Part shown: positions 18,244-25,699 of the stretch, one piece after another
Layout of the letters: the number at the start of each line of letters is the position of its first letter
Numbering within the stretch: position 1 is the stretch's first letter
Source of the DNA: a virus
Length of the DNA stretch: 26,665 nucleotides
IMG/VR virus record: IMGVR_UViG_3300042197_002134
Coordinates: 1-26,665 of that record
Strand: one strand, 5' to 3'
Program-made: the position numbers and the translations under genes
Notes under the pieces: model-generated
What the model was told of the DNA's origin: nothing
Databases searched by the model: none
The model's input: the letters and a program-made list of their open reading frames with translations, nothing else

Positions 18244-18405
18244 ATGGAAGACAACAAGAAGATCAAAAATTTAAAAATAGACTCCAAAGTTCATGAAGTC
18301 CTAAAAAAATATTGCGACAAAAGAGGAATTAAAATGTATAAATTTTTAGAGACTTTAATTTTAGAAAAGTGTAAAGAAAAAAAAGATATATACGGAGAGG
18401 ACTAA
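18244..18405 (+). CDS. Small ribbon-helix-helix-like protein
   Basis: A 53-residue basic protein: a short strand-like segment (KIKNLKIDSKVHEVLKKYC), then a turn with RGIKMYKFLETLILEKCKEKK. The strand-helix-turn-helix order and length fit a ribbon-helix-helix DNA-binding protein of the CopG/Arc type. It is the only plus-strand gene among the tail genes. Translation could begin upstream at 18211, adding MILFCLFSTNH, but that extension is hydrophobic and unlike the family, so I prefer 18244. Neither start has a clear ribosome binding site. Its stop codon overlaps the stop of the convergent gp15-like gene (18402-18405). It may regulate the flanking late genes, which is a guess from fold and location. 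Confidence 0.65.
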   Translation: MEDNKKIKNLKIDSKVHEVLKKYCDKRGIKMYKFLETLILEKCKEKKDIYGED

Positions 18406-19445
18406 ACCAACTTTTGAGAAAAAATTAATTCAGGGATTTCCAGTCCCATTCCTACAACAATATCAATTCTTAAAATATCACTAGTGGTAATTTGAATTAA
18501 TCCAACGTCGTCCCCATAATATTGATCGTTAATATAAACGGAATAGGATTCAATATTAGTTGATTCGGTAAAATACAAATTACAAGTGTATTCGAAGTTG
18601 TATTCTTCAGAAGTTGATCCGCTAACATACTCCAAAACAATTTTAGACAATTCAACAGGTTCTATCTTTTTCTTTGGTCGTTTGATATTTCTTTGGTCAA
18701 CTTCTATTACGGTTAGAGTTCGGGAAATCGCTGGACTAACTTCAAATTCATTTTCATCAATCAAAAAACCCATCATTGTGAAATCATACTTCTGAACATA
18801 GTATTTTCTTTTTTCTAAATCCATCAAAGACTCGTCGGTGAATCCATCATTAATAATTGGAATATAATGTCCGTTTATTGTTTGATACGCCTGTCTTGAA
18901 GCAAAAGTTTCCATTACTCTTTGATTTAATGTATTAACCTCTCTCATTCTATTACAAACAATTGCGACCGAGTATTTCAAATCAATTGGAATTGGTTGTG
19001 GTATTTTATAAACGTCAGCTCCCACGATATTTCCATTCCATGTTGGAACTTCCATATAATAATACATTCTTCTATTAGGAATATTATACATCACAGCAGG
19101 GTTATTTCCGTATTTAACTTCGGGACTTCTAATTACCGTTAAAAAAGGAGGTTCCAAGTTTTTATCAATATTTTGAAAGTCCCATGTTTCAACAAACTGA
19201 GACCAATTTTGAGTTGTCACTAATATATCAACAACAGGTATATTAATTCCTTCAGAAACAATTTTAAATTTTTCTTTTACAAAATCCAAAAACCCACGAT
19301 CCAAATCTGCATGAAGAAGTGACTTAGGAAGATAAGTTCCATCTTTGGTAATCATATCTTTGATTTGTTCTCTCCTTGGTAAAAGAGTTTTTGGATAAGT
19401 CAAAGGTAATGTAGGTTTAACAGGTCTTTTCTTTGGTATTGCCAT
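18402..19445 (-). CDS. Tail completion / sheath stabiliser protein, gp15-like
   Basis: A 347-residue protein whose middle follows the T4 gp15 layout. A PPFLTVIRSPEVKYGNNPAVMYNIP section is followed by the strand MYYYMEVPTW, then IPIDLKYSVAIVCNRMREVN and NQRVMETFASRQAYQTING, and finally KYDFTMMGFLID. In T4 gp15 caps the finished tail and joins it to the neck. The last 110 residues (from about 238) are an extra beta-rich extension not expected from T4. The start codon shares a base with the previous gene's stop (TAATG), so translation is coupled to the 170-aa neck protein. The assignment comes from pattern resemblance and position near sheath and neck genes. Another head-tail connector protein is possible. 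Confidence 0.65.
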   Translation of the reverse strand: MAIPKKRPVKPTLPLTYPKTLLPRREQIKDMITKDGTYLPKSLLHADLDRGFLDFVKEKFKIVSEGINIPVVDILVTTQNWSQFVETWDFQNIDKNLEPPFLTVIRSPEVKYGNNPAVMYNIPNRRMYYYMEVPTWNGNIVGADVYKIPQPIPIDLKYSVAIVCNRMREVNTLNQRVMETFASRQAYQTINGHYIPIINDGFTDESLMDLEKRKYYVQKYDFTMMGFLIDENEFEVSPAISRTLTVIEVDQRNIKRPKKKIEPVELSKIVLEYVSGSTSEEYNFEYTCNLYFTESTNIESYSVYINDQYYGDDVGLIQITTSDILRIDIVVGMGLEIPELIFSQKLV

Positions 19446-19957
19446 TATAATCCTCTAAATTCATTTGGCCCAACAGGAGCCGCGATTATGGTCCTGTAAA
19501 AAGGTTTGAATCCTTTATACGTATGTTTTGTGTCTGATACAACACGACCATCATTTACAACCGTATAATAACGAACAAAATTTTCACTATCGTAATAACC
19601 GATGTAATCTCCAAAATCAATATCTATTTGTAAATCTTGTAAAGTTTTTAAATAAACCGATATTGTAATGTTTCCTGGCTCAACCTGATCCATTCTTGTG
19701 GACCCAATCATTTTGTTTTCAGGAGCCGCAATAGTTACTTGAGCATTAAACTCAACTGGAGGTAAAAATTTTATTCCATCACTTACAACTTCACCATAAA
19801 CATCATCGGTTTTAATTTTGTTTCGGTCAATCTTGTATAAAACACAAGTGTAGTTCATGTCACCAATTAACCACTCTTGACCCATACCAATCTCAAGTTC
19901 AAAATCTCTATCTCCAAAAAATTTACCAAGTCTTGTTATTGGAACATTGCTCTTCAT
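19445..19957 (-). CDS. Probable neck / head-tail adaptor protein
   Basis: A 170-residue, mostly beta-strand protein with sections such as EFNAQVTIAAPENK, ITISVYLKTLQDLQIDIDFG and GYYDSENFVRYYTVVNDGRV. No catalytic motif, signal peptide or membrane segment was seen. It is co-translated with the gp15-like gene (TAATG overlap) and preceded by a TATTTATC motif. The place in the order corresponds to the T4 gp14 neck protein, and the composition fits a connector-ring subunit. I do not see convincing sequence identity to gp14, so the role is inferred from neighbours. A tail-terminator or stopper protein is the alternative. Confidence 0.55.
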   Translation of the reverse strand: MKSNVPITRLGKFFGDRDFELEIGMGQEWLIGDMNYTCVLYKIDRNKIKTDDVYGEVVSDGIKFLPPVEFNAQVTIAAPENKMIGSTRMDQVEPGNITISVYLKTLQDLQIDIDFGDYIGYYDSENFVRYYTVVNDGRVVSDTKHTYKGFKPFYRTIIAAPVGPNEFRGL

Positions 19958-19971
19958 TATATTGTTTTATT

Positions 19972-19979
19972 GATAAATA
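19972..19979 (-). promoter_or_regulatory. TATTTATC motif upstream of the neck/gp15 pair
   Basis: The minus-strand TATTTATC lies 14 bases before the ATG at 19957, just past the terminator of the upstream 137-aa gene. Confidence 0.5.
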
Positions 19980-20000
19980 TTCAGACGATTATTTTATAAA

Positions 20001-20030
20001 TAAAAAACCCCTCCAATGAAGAGGGGTTTT
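20001..20030 (-). terminator. Rho-independent terminator after the 137-aa gene
   Basis: On the minus strand AAAACCCCTC, a seven-base loop and GAGGGGTTTTTTA form a perfect ten-base stem ending in a T run, about 20 bases past the stop. The flanking A tract could allow weak function on the plus strand too. Confidence 0.92.
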
Positions 20031-20049
20031 GAACATATATAAACCTTTG

Positions 20050-20463
20050 TTAACCTAAACTCAAAGCATATTTAACGGCAGCCTCAGCTCCCGATTTACC
20101 CGCATCAAAAGATTTTAAATTTTGACCACCTTTGTTGTAAACTTTTATCTTCCAAACCCCCGTGTTACCAGAACCACAATCTAAAAAAACATTAGTTCCT
20201 TTGTCATGACTTCCTTTATACATGTAAGTGCAACACTTATAGTGACACGGTCTATTTAAACCTGGAACTTCGGGTTCAGTTTTAGACACAAAACCCGCCG
20301 CTTTTAGTTTTGGTGCCAAATCTAATTTCCACCAATCTCTATCAGCACCGCCTTCATCTTTGATTTTTGGGTCACCACCACCCTCACTTTTTGGTTGTTC
20401 ACTAATAACTCGTCTAACAATACGAGCCAAATCTTGTTCTGTAAGCCTTATTATTCTTTTCAT
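20050..20463 (-). CDS. Small Cys-containing protein with a possible capsid-targeting leader
   Basis: A 137-residue protein of unknown function. Residues 1-22 form a basic amphipathic helix containing RLTE (E9) and ending VISE (E22), both matching the (L/I)-x-E sites cut by T4-type prohead proteases. A disordered Gly/Asp/Lys-rich stretch (23-42) follows. The rest (43-137) looks like a compact domain with four cysteines (C73, C77, C78, C96) and a WKIKVYNKGG strand. The layout of short helical leader, cleavage motif and small soluble domain is that of T4 internal head proteins, which are packaged with DNA and injected. There is no secretion signal. It has its own TATTTATA motif and a strong terminator, so it is a single-gene unit. 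The role is inferred. Confidence 0.75.
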   Translation of the reverse strand: MKRIIRLTEQDLARIVRRVISEQPKSEGGGDPKIKDEGGADRDWWKLDLAPKLKAAGFVSKTEPEVPGLNRPCHYKCCTYMYKGSHDKGTNVFLDCGSGNTGVWKIKVYNKGGQNLKSFDAGKSGAEAAVKYALSLG

Positions 20464-20480
20464 AGTTTTTCAATTTTATA

Positions 20481-20488
20481 TATAAATA
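20481..20488 (-). promoter_or_regulatory. TATTTATA motif upstream of the 137-aa gene
   Basis: The minus-strand TATTTATA lies 17 bases before the ATG at 20463. A second minus-strand copy, TATTTATC (20542 to 20535), lies further up in the same 113-base divergent gap. Confidence 0.5.
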
Positions 20489-20554
20489 TATCAAAAAAAA
20501 AAACAATCTTTTTTATTAAAAAATTGATTTCATTGATAAATATCTTTTTTATTA

Positions 20555-20576
20555 GTATTTTTATTAAAAGGTAGTT
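20555..20576 (+). promoter_or_regulatory. Motif variant and ribosome binding site for a TTG start
   Basis: TATTTTTA at 20556-20563, a variant of the recurring motif, is followed by AAAAGG at 20566-20571. The latter is a fair Shine-Dalgarno match five bases before TTG at 20577. An in-frame TAA at 20565-20567 rules out a start further upstream. Confidence 0.5.
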
Positions 20577-22340
20577 TTGGAAAATACGCAAACCCTATTA
20601 GAACATAAAGCACTCGATCTACTCGAGTCATATTCGGGCGCAAATAACTACATTCTTTATTTAAAACAAAAAAAAGAAAATTCTAAAAAGTTTTATCCTA
20701 CAAGAACACAATCTGATTATATTGTTAATTATTACGATTCGGTTCCTAAAGTCGCAAGAAAGTGGGTTGACCTTGATAGTTATTTTGCTAAAAAGTTTGC
20801 TGAAGAAAAATATCTATTGGAAACTCCATCACAAATTTATATTGAAAAATTGTTGGTTGAGAAAGAAAAGTCTTATCACATTTGGGGAAAGTTTTTTGAA
20901 AAAGATTCTTTATCAGAGTTTTGGGTTCCTAAATCGGCACTTATTAAAACCCATAATGTTCAAAGTGTTGAAATAGATTATTCAAAGTATTCACATAGAC
21001 CTCCATTAAATCATCAAAAAATTGCAATTGAAAAATTGGCAGGATCAAAAAGATTTATTTTAGCCGATGATATGGGTCTTGGAAAAACAACATCAACAAT
21101 TATCGCGGCATTAGAAACAGGATCCAAAAAAATATTAATTGTTTGTCCGGCTTCATTAAAAATAAATTGGCAACGGGAAATTGAAAACTATTCAGATCGT
21201 CCTGTTTTTATTTGTGAAGGAAAAAAGTTTTCAACCGAACATGATTTTGTGATTATCAATTATGATATATTAAAAAACTTTCACGATCCAAAAAGTAAGG
21301 AATTAACTTTATTAGAACAATGCAATTTTGATTTAGTTATTTTGGATGAAGCTCATATGATTTCAAATGCTCAAGCACAAAGAACAAAAATCATAAATAG
21401 TTTTGTTAAAAAGATTAATAGAGTATGGTTGTTAACGGGAACACCAATGACTTCACGACCTATGAATTATTACAATCTTTTGAGTATCATCGAAAGCCCT
21501 GTCGCGCAGAATTGGATGGCTTACGCCATTCGATACTGCCAAGGGTATCAGTTTAAAGCGGGAAATAGAAAAGTATGGAATGTTTCAGGGGCTTCTAACC
21601 TTGAGGAACTAAGAGATCGAACTTCTAAACAAATTCTTAGACGATTAAAAGAAGAGGTTTTAGATTTACCTGATAAAATCATTACACCCGTTTATTTAAG
21701 ATTACAATCAAAAGAATATGAAAATCTGATGGGTGAATACTATGATTGGTATGATAAAAACCCTGACGAGTCATCATCACTTACCGTTCAGTTCTCAAAG
21801 TTAATGAAAGTTAGAAAAGTAATTGCAAATGAAAAAACAAGACAAACAATTGAATTTGCTGAAAACATTTTAGAACAAGGAAAAAAAGTTATTATATTCA
21901 CAAACTTTACAGACTCACTTCAAACAATCTATCAACACTTTAGAAAACAAGCGGTTTATTTGGACGGTAGTTGTTCAAACTCAGTTCGTCAACAAGCTGT
22001 TGACTCATTTCAAAATGATGAAAGAATAAAAGTTTTTGTTGGTAATTTAAAAGCGGCTGGCGTTGGTTTAACTTTAACATCCGCTGAGGTTGTTATTATG
22101 AATGATTTATCATTCGTTCCTGCAGAACACGCACAAGCAGAAGATCGGGCATATCGTTATGGACAAAAATCAAACGTTTTGGTTTATTATCCTTTATATG
22201 AAAACACAATTGAAGGTGTTATTTACGATATTTTAAATAAAAAAAAAGAAATAATTAGAACCGTGATGGGTGATCAAATACCTGAAAATGTTGGTGACGT
22301 TGCCGAAGAAATTCTTAACATGATTCTTAAGTATAAATAA
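20577..22340 (+). CDS. SNF2-family DNA helicase/translocase
   Basis: A 587-residue superfamily 2 ATPase of the SNF2 class. Visible motifs are Walker A DDMGLGKT (164-171), IVCPASLKINW (188-198), DEAH (257-260), LLTGTP (285-290), the second RecA domain with VIIFTNF (438-443), NLKAAGVGLTLTSA (490-503) and motif VI QAEDRAYRYGQ (520-530). All core motifs are intact, so it should be an active dsDNA translocase, most like the SMARCAL1/HepA-type fork remodellers. The first 130 residues are family-specific and unrecognised. The gene starts with TTG, backed by an AAAAGG site; the next in-frame Met is at residue 165, inside Walker A. It probably acts in replication fork handling or recombination. It lies among virion genes, beside two possible internal head proteins. 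Confidence 0.93.
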   Translation: MENTQTLLEHKALDLLESYSGANNYILYLKQKKENSKKFYPTRTQSDYIVNYYDSVPKVARKWVDLDSYFAKKFAEEKYLLETPSQIYIEKLLVEKEKSYHIWGKFFEKDSLSEFWVPKSALIKTHNVQSVEIDYSKYSHRPPLNHQKIAIEKLAGSKRFILADDMGLGKTTSTIIAALETGSKKILIVCPASLKINWQREIENYSDRPVFICEGKKFSTEHDFVIINYDILKNFHDPKSKELTLLEQCNFDLVILDEAHMISNAQAQRTKIINSFVKKINRVWLLTGTPMTSRPMNYYNLLSIIESPVAQNWMAYAIRYCQGYQFKAGNRKVWNVSGASNLEELRDRTSKQILRRLKEEVLDLPDKIITPVYLRLQSKEYENLMGEYYDWYDKNPDESSSLTVQFSKLMKVRKVIANEKTRQTIEFAENILEQGKKVIIFTNFTDSLQTIYQHFRKQAVYLDGSCSNSVRQQAVDSFQNDERIKVFVGNLKAAGVGLTLTSAEVVIMNDLSFVPAEHAQAEDRAYRYGQKSNVLVYYPLYENTIEGVIYDILNKKKEIIRTVMGDQIPENVGDVAEEILNMILKYK

Positions 22341-22375
22341 TTAATCGAATCGGTCTTAGTTTTTTTTTTACTTAA

Positions 22376-22383
22376 TATTTATC
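22376..22383 (+). promoter_or_regulatory. TATTTATC motif upstream of the 716-aa gene
   Basis: A plus-strand TATTTATC ends four bases before the ATG at 22388. If it is a -10 element, the transcript would begin at or inside the start codon, implying a leaderless mRNA. Confidence 0.4.
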
Positions 22384-22387
22384 AGAA

Positions 22388-24538
22388 ATGAAAGTTTACA
22401 TTAAATACGAATCTCCCGAATTAAAAAAAAACAAAAATTTTGTAGAAAAATTTATCGATCTGCTACAAAAAGAATATCCTTTGAAAACAAATTTGAAAAT
22501 AATGTTTTTGAATGATAGAAATGGAGAAATGTCTACAGGAAGTAGAAGGGGGGACAATTTGATTAAAGTGCTGGCCAAAGGTAGATTGAACAGAGATATC
22601 ATGAGAACTTTGGCACATGAATGGGTTCATGAATACCAAATGACAATTTTAAAAAGAAAACAAGGCCCAAATATTGGGGGAGTCAATGAAGATGAGGCGA
22701 ACGCATTTGCAGGTCAAATTGTTAAAAAATTTGAAGAATCGTATCCCGAACTTGAATCAATAATGTATGAATCAAAATCAATTACAGGAAAATTAAATCT
22801 TTTGACGGAACAAATATTATTGACTGAAAAAAATTTAATTAAGGATAACCTGATTTTAGAAATGAAAAAAATTGGTATTGAAAAATTACCATATTCATAT
22901 TCATCTCTGAAAAAATTTATTGATACAAAAACTATGGATATTCACTACAACAAACATTACAAAGGTTATGTTAATAAGTTGAATAAGTCTTTAAAAAACA
23001 AAGACGGTGACATGGAATTAGAAGAAATTATAAAATCTATAAGTAGATTCGACACTAAGATCAGAAACAATGCTGGCGGTGCGTTCAATCATGCGTTGTT
23101 TTGGAAAATGTTATCACCAAAAAAACAAATACCCAAAGGAGAGATATACAAACAAATAAAAAAAGATTTCGGAAATATTAAAAAAATGAAAGACGAATTT
23201 AATCAAGCCGCCAAAGATCGGTTTGGTTCTGGATGGGCTTGGTTATATCTTTCTAAAGATGGTAAATTAAAAATAATGTCCACCCCAAATCAAGATAATC
23301 CTTTAATGAATGTTGTAAAAAAAGGTGGTTTTCCACTTTTAGGTTTAGATGTTTGGGAACACGCTTATTATTTGAAATACCAAAATAAGAGAGACGAATA
23401 TATAAATAATTTTTGGAATGTTGTGAATTGGGAGTTTGTTGAGGAGTTATATTTGTCAAAAACTAAAAAAGATAAAAAAACTATTAAAGAAGATACTTCC
23501 GATAAAGAAATTATCAATGAGATTAGTAAAACTTTTGCATTCCCATATACCGCAAAAGGATTAAGAGAACTTATGCATTCCCAATATGTTGGTTGTTACA
23601 ATAAACAATATAAGGATGGTTGTTTAGGTAGAATAGAAACAAAAAAATGCACAACTGAATTAGGTATTTTGGGTGGTGATTATTCTGAAAAAAAATTCGG
23701 AGGAACCAGTCAGTGGTCCATTATCAATAGATTCGATACCAACAGTCGTGTAAAAAAAGAAATTTACAACATTTGGTTAGAAGAAACTGAAGGATCAACC
23801 GACTTTAAAACATGGATTAAAGACCACGCATCTGATTTATTTTCAAACGATGGAATGTATTTGGATCGATTGGTAGAACCAAATATAGGAACAATTGAGA
23901 TTGGCAAAGAGAATGAAAGTTACGCAAAACAAATAATTAGACAAATATATAATCTCAGTCCTGATCAAGAAGGTATATCGTATGAATTATACGAACATTG
24001 TTCGGGGGATATTAACGATAGAAAAAAAGGACAAGATATTGTTTTAATTATAAAAGGGGGGGACACAATATATTTTCAAGTTAAACCATTTTTAAATCAA
24101 AATAACGACATTGAATTTTTTGATGGAGGAGATAGAGGATACTACTTTAAGGTCTCATCATGGCATAGACAAACAAAATATAAAGGAGAAAATGTCGATG
24201 TAATTTTATATGTAGACAGAACAGAAGACAAATATATAATGTTTAGAAATGATCATAATAAAATGTTAACAGTTAGTAATCCAAGAACACAACCACCTTT
24301 TCATATCTTCTATTATGAAATGCCACTACAGAGTAACTTTAAAATTCCTTTACAAAAAGAAATTCCTAAAACACCTGTTAAAAAGAGTATTGCCAAAGAT
24401 GTAAAAAAAGAAATTGAATTTTATAAAGAAAGAATTAATTATTTTACTAACAAAATAAAAGAACTTGGAGGTGAAAATCAAGATATAAATGAAATGATTA
24501 ATTTTTATAAAGAAGAGTTGTCTAAGACAATTATATAG
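22388..24538 (+). CDS. Multidomain protein: HExxH metallopeptidase-like, Mn-type superoxide dismutase, nuclease-like domain
   Basis: A 716-residue fusion. Residues 1-130 hold a zinc peptidase-like domain with HEWVH at 77-81 and a downstream EDEANAFA (E103 a likely third ligand). Residues 135-160 form a joint with LTE, LTE and ILE in close succession. Residues 163-357 are a full iron/manganese superoxide dismutase domain: LPYSY opening, ligands H186, H235, D321 and H325, and gateway Y194. Gly231 and Gln302 in NQDNPLM point to the manganese type. A second joint (360-380) contains IKE and INE. Residues 380-650 include D550 and Q564-V-K566 with E510 upstream, the layout of a PD-(D/E)xK nuclease. 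A coiled coil ends the protein. Superoxide dismutase converts superoxide to peroxide and oxygen. The (L/I)-x-E joints suggest cleavage into separate capsid-packaged parts, which is inference. Confidence 0.9.
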   Translation: MKVYIKYESPELKKNKNFVEKFIDLLQKEYPLKTNLKIMFLNDRNGEMSTGSRRGDNLIKVLAKGRLNRDIMRTLAHEWVHEYQMTILKRKQGPNIGGVNEDEANAFAGQIVKKFEESYPELESIMYESKSITGKLNLLTEQILLTEKNLIKDNLILEMKKIGIEKLPYSYSSLKKFIDTKTMDIHYNKHYKGYVNKLNKSLKNKDGDMELEEIIKSISRFDTKIRNNAGGAFNHALFWKMLSPKKQIPKGEIYKQIKKDFGNIKKMKDEFNQAAKDRFGSGWAWLYLSKDGKLKIMSTPNQDNPLMNVVKKGGFPLLGLDVWEHAYYLKYQNKRDEYINNFWNVVNWEFVEELYLSKTKKDKKTIKEDTSDKEIINEISKTFAFPYTAKGLRELMHSQYVGCYNKQYKDGCLGRIETKKCTTELGILGGDYSEKKFGGTSQWSIINRFDTNSRVKKEIYNIWLEETEGSTDFKTWIKDHASDLFSNDGMYLDRLVEPNIGTIEIGKENESYAKQIIRQIYNLSPDQEGISYELYEHCSGDINDRKKGQDIVLIIKGGDTIYFQVKPFLNQNNDIEFFDGGDRGYYFKVSSWHRQTKYKGENVDVILYVDRTEDKYIMFRNDHNKMLTVSNPRTQPPFHIFYYEMPLQSNFKIPLQKEIPKTPVKKSIAKDVKKEIEFYKERINYFTNKIKELGGENQDINEMINFYKEELSKTII

Positions 24539-24546
24539 TTTAAAGA

Positions 24547-24554
24547 TATTTATA
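24547..24554 (+). promoter_or_regulatory. TATTTATA motif upstream of the neck gp13-like gene
   Basis: A plus-strand TATTTATA lies 13 bases before the ATG at 24568, within an imperfect palindrome (AAAGATATTTATA ... AAATATCTT). Confidence 0.5.
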
Positions 24555-24567
24555 TATAAAATATCTT

Positions 24568-25695
24568 ATGGCAATTATTAACGAACCAGAAAGAAGTGAG
24601 TTTTATCAAAAAGTTAGGCACCTTTTAGGAGCACCACTGAGATCCGTAGAATTGGAGGACGAAATGATGGACACATTGTTAGAATATTCAATAGACGATT
24701 ATTCGCAATACGTTCAAGATTGGTTAATCGAATCTCAATGGACATCTTTATATAATCTAAATCTTGACACTCAATCGTTATCAAGAGCGTTTATCACAAA
24801 AAGTTTAGACTTTGAGACAAGATACACATATGCTTATTCTAAAATCGTAGGTTTACAGGCTGGAGGAGATTGGGAAATCAAAAAAGATTACATACAGTTA
24901 GTCCCAAATCAACAAATTTATGAAATACCTGCGGGTCGTGAAATCAATGAAGTTTTATGGTTTACACCATCAACACTAAATAACTTATTGTTTGGTTTAG
25001 GTGGGTTTGCTGGTGTTGGTATGGGTACAGGTATAGGAGGAGGGGGAGGACTTGCTCAAATTGGAAATATGGCAGGAAGTTACTATTTAACTCCAGCCTT
25101 TGACACTTTACTCAGAATGCAAGAAGTCAACATTCAAAGACGTATTTATGCTGGTGATTTAACTTATTACATTACAGCGTTACCAGGTGGTAAGAAGGCG
25201 TTACACCTTTTGAACACACCTGGAGGTAAATTTGATTTTGGTAACGCTGAATTGGCAAAAGGTCAAGTTTGGTATTGGTATTATGACACTACACAAGGAG
25301 ATAGAGATAAATGTTTGGCCGACAATCCTGATATTGTTTTGTTACCATCCGATGTTCCTTTTAATAAAATATCTTGGTACAAATTGAATAATCCCGCACA
25401 AGTTTGGGTTAGGAGATGGTTTACCGCCTATTGTAAAGAAACATTATCAAAAGTTAGAGGTAAATTTAGTGGTAGTTTAAAAACCCCTGATGGTGATTTA
25501 ACCATGGAATGGCAAAGTTTAGCGACAGAAGGTAAAGATGAAAAAACAAAATTGATCGAAGAACTTATAGGTGCTGATGGTCGTCTAACAAGACTTAGAC
25601 CGGAAAAAATAATGGAAAGGGAGGCTCTATTAGCTGAAAATCTTAACAAACAACTTAAGTTTAGAGCAATGCCAAGACAAATATATGTAATATAA
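24568..25695 (+). CDS. gp13: Neck protein, gp13-like
   Basis: A 375-residue protein resembling the T4 gp13 neck protein family (T4 309 residues). The N-terminus is helical and acidic (FYQKVRHLLGAPLRSVELED, then MMDTLLEYSIDDYSQYVQDW). A beta section follows (DWEIKKDYIQLVPNQQIYEI, then PAGREINEVLWFTP). The C-terminus has the conserved VWVRRWFTAYCKETLSKVRGK helix, DGDLTMEWQSL and a long charged helix. In T4 gp13 and gp14 close the filled head so the tail can join. Residues about 145-180 are a Gly-rich insertion that probably forms a flexible loop. It is followed four bases later by a 115-aa gene, so the two form one unit. It lies on the opposite strand to the gp15-like gene, unlike T4. Confidence 0.8.
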   Translation: MAIINEPERSEFYQKVRHLLGAPLRSVELEDEMMDTLLEYSIDDYSQYVQDWLIESQWTSLYNLNLDTQSLSRAFITKSLDFETRYTYAYSKIVGLQAGGDWEIKKDYIQLVPNQQIYEIPAGREINEVLWFTPSTLNNLLFGLGGFAGVGMGTGIGGGGGLAQIGNMAGSYYLTPAFDTLLRMQEVNIQRRIYAGDLTYYITALPGGKKALHLLNTPGGKFDFGNAELAKGQVWYWYYDTTQGDRDKCLADNPDIVLLPSDVPFNKISWYKLNNPAQVWVRRWFTAYCKETLSKVRGKFSGSLKTPDGDLTMEWQSLATEGKDEKTKLIEELIGADGRLTRLRPEKIMEREALLAENLNKQLKFRAMPRQIYVI

Positions 25696-25699
25696 TTTT

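Noticed and set aside
22332-22339. A copy of TATAAATA at the 3' end of the helicase gene, read as TATTTATA on the minus strand.
   Set aside because: No minus-strand gene begins nearby; it falls in the last codons and stop of the helicase and is probably chance in AT-rich DNA.
22341-22387. A nine-T run after the helicase stop as a possible terminator.
   Set aside because: No stable inverted repeat precedes it, so a rho-independent terminator cannot be supported.
24056-24062. A run of seven G that might signal a frameshift or sequencing error in the 716-aa gene.
   Set aside because: The frame stays open and coding-like on both sides, with the D550 to K566 signature spanning the site, so the run length appears right.
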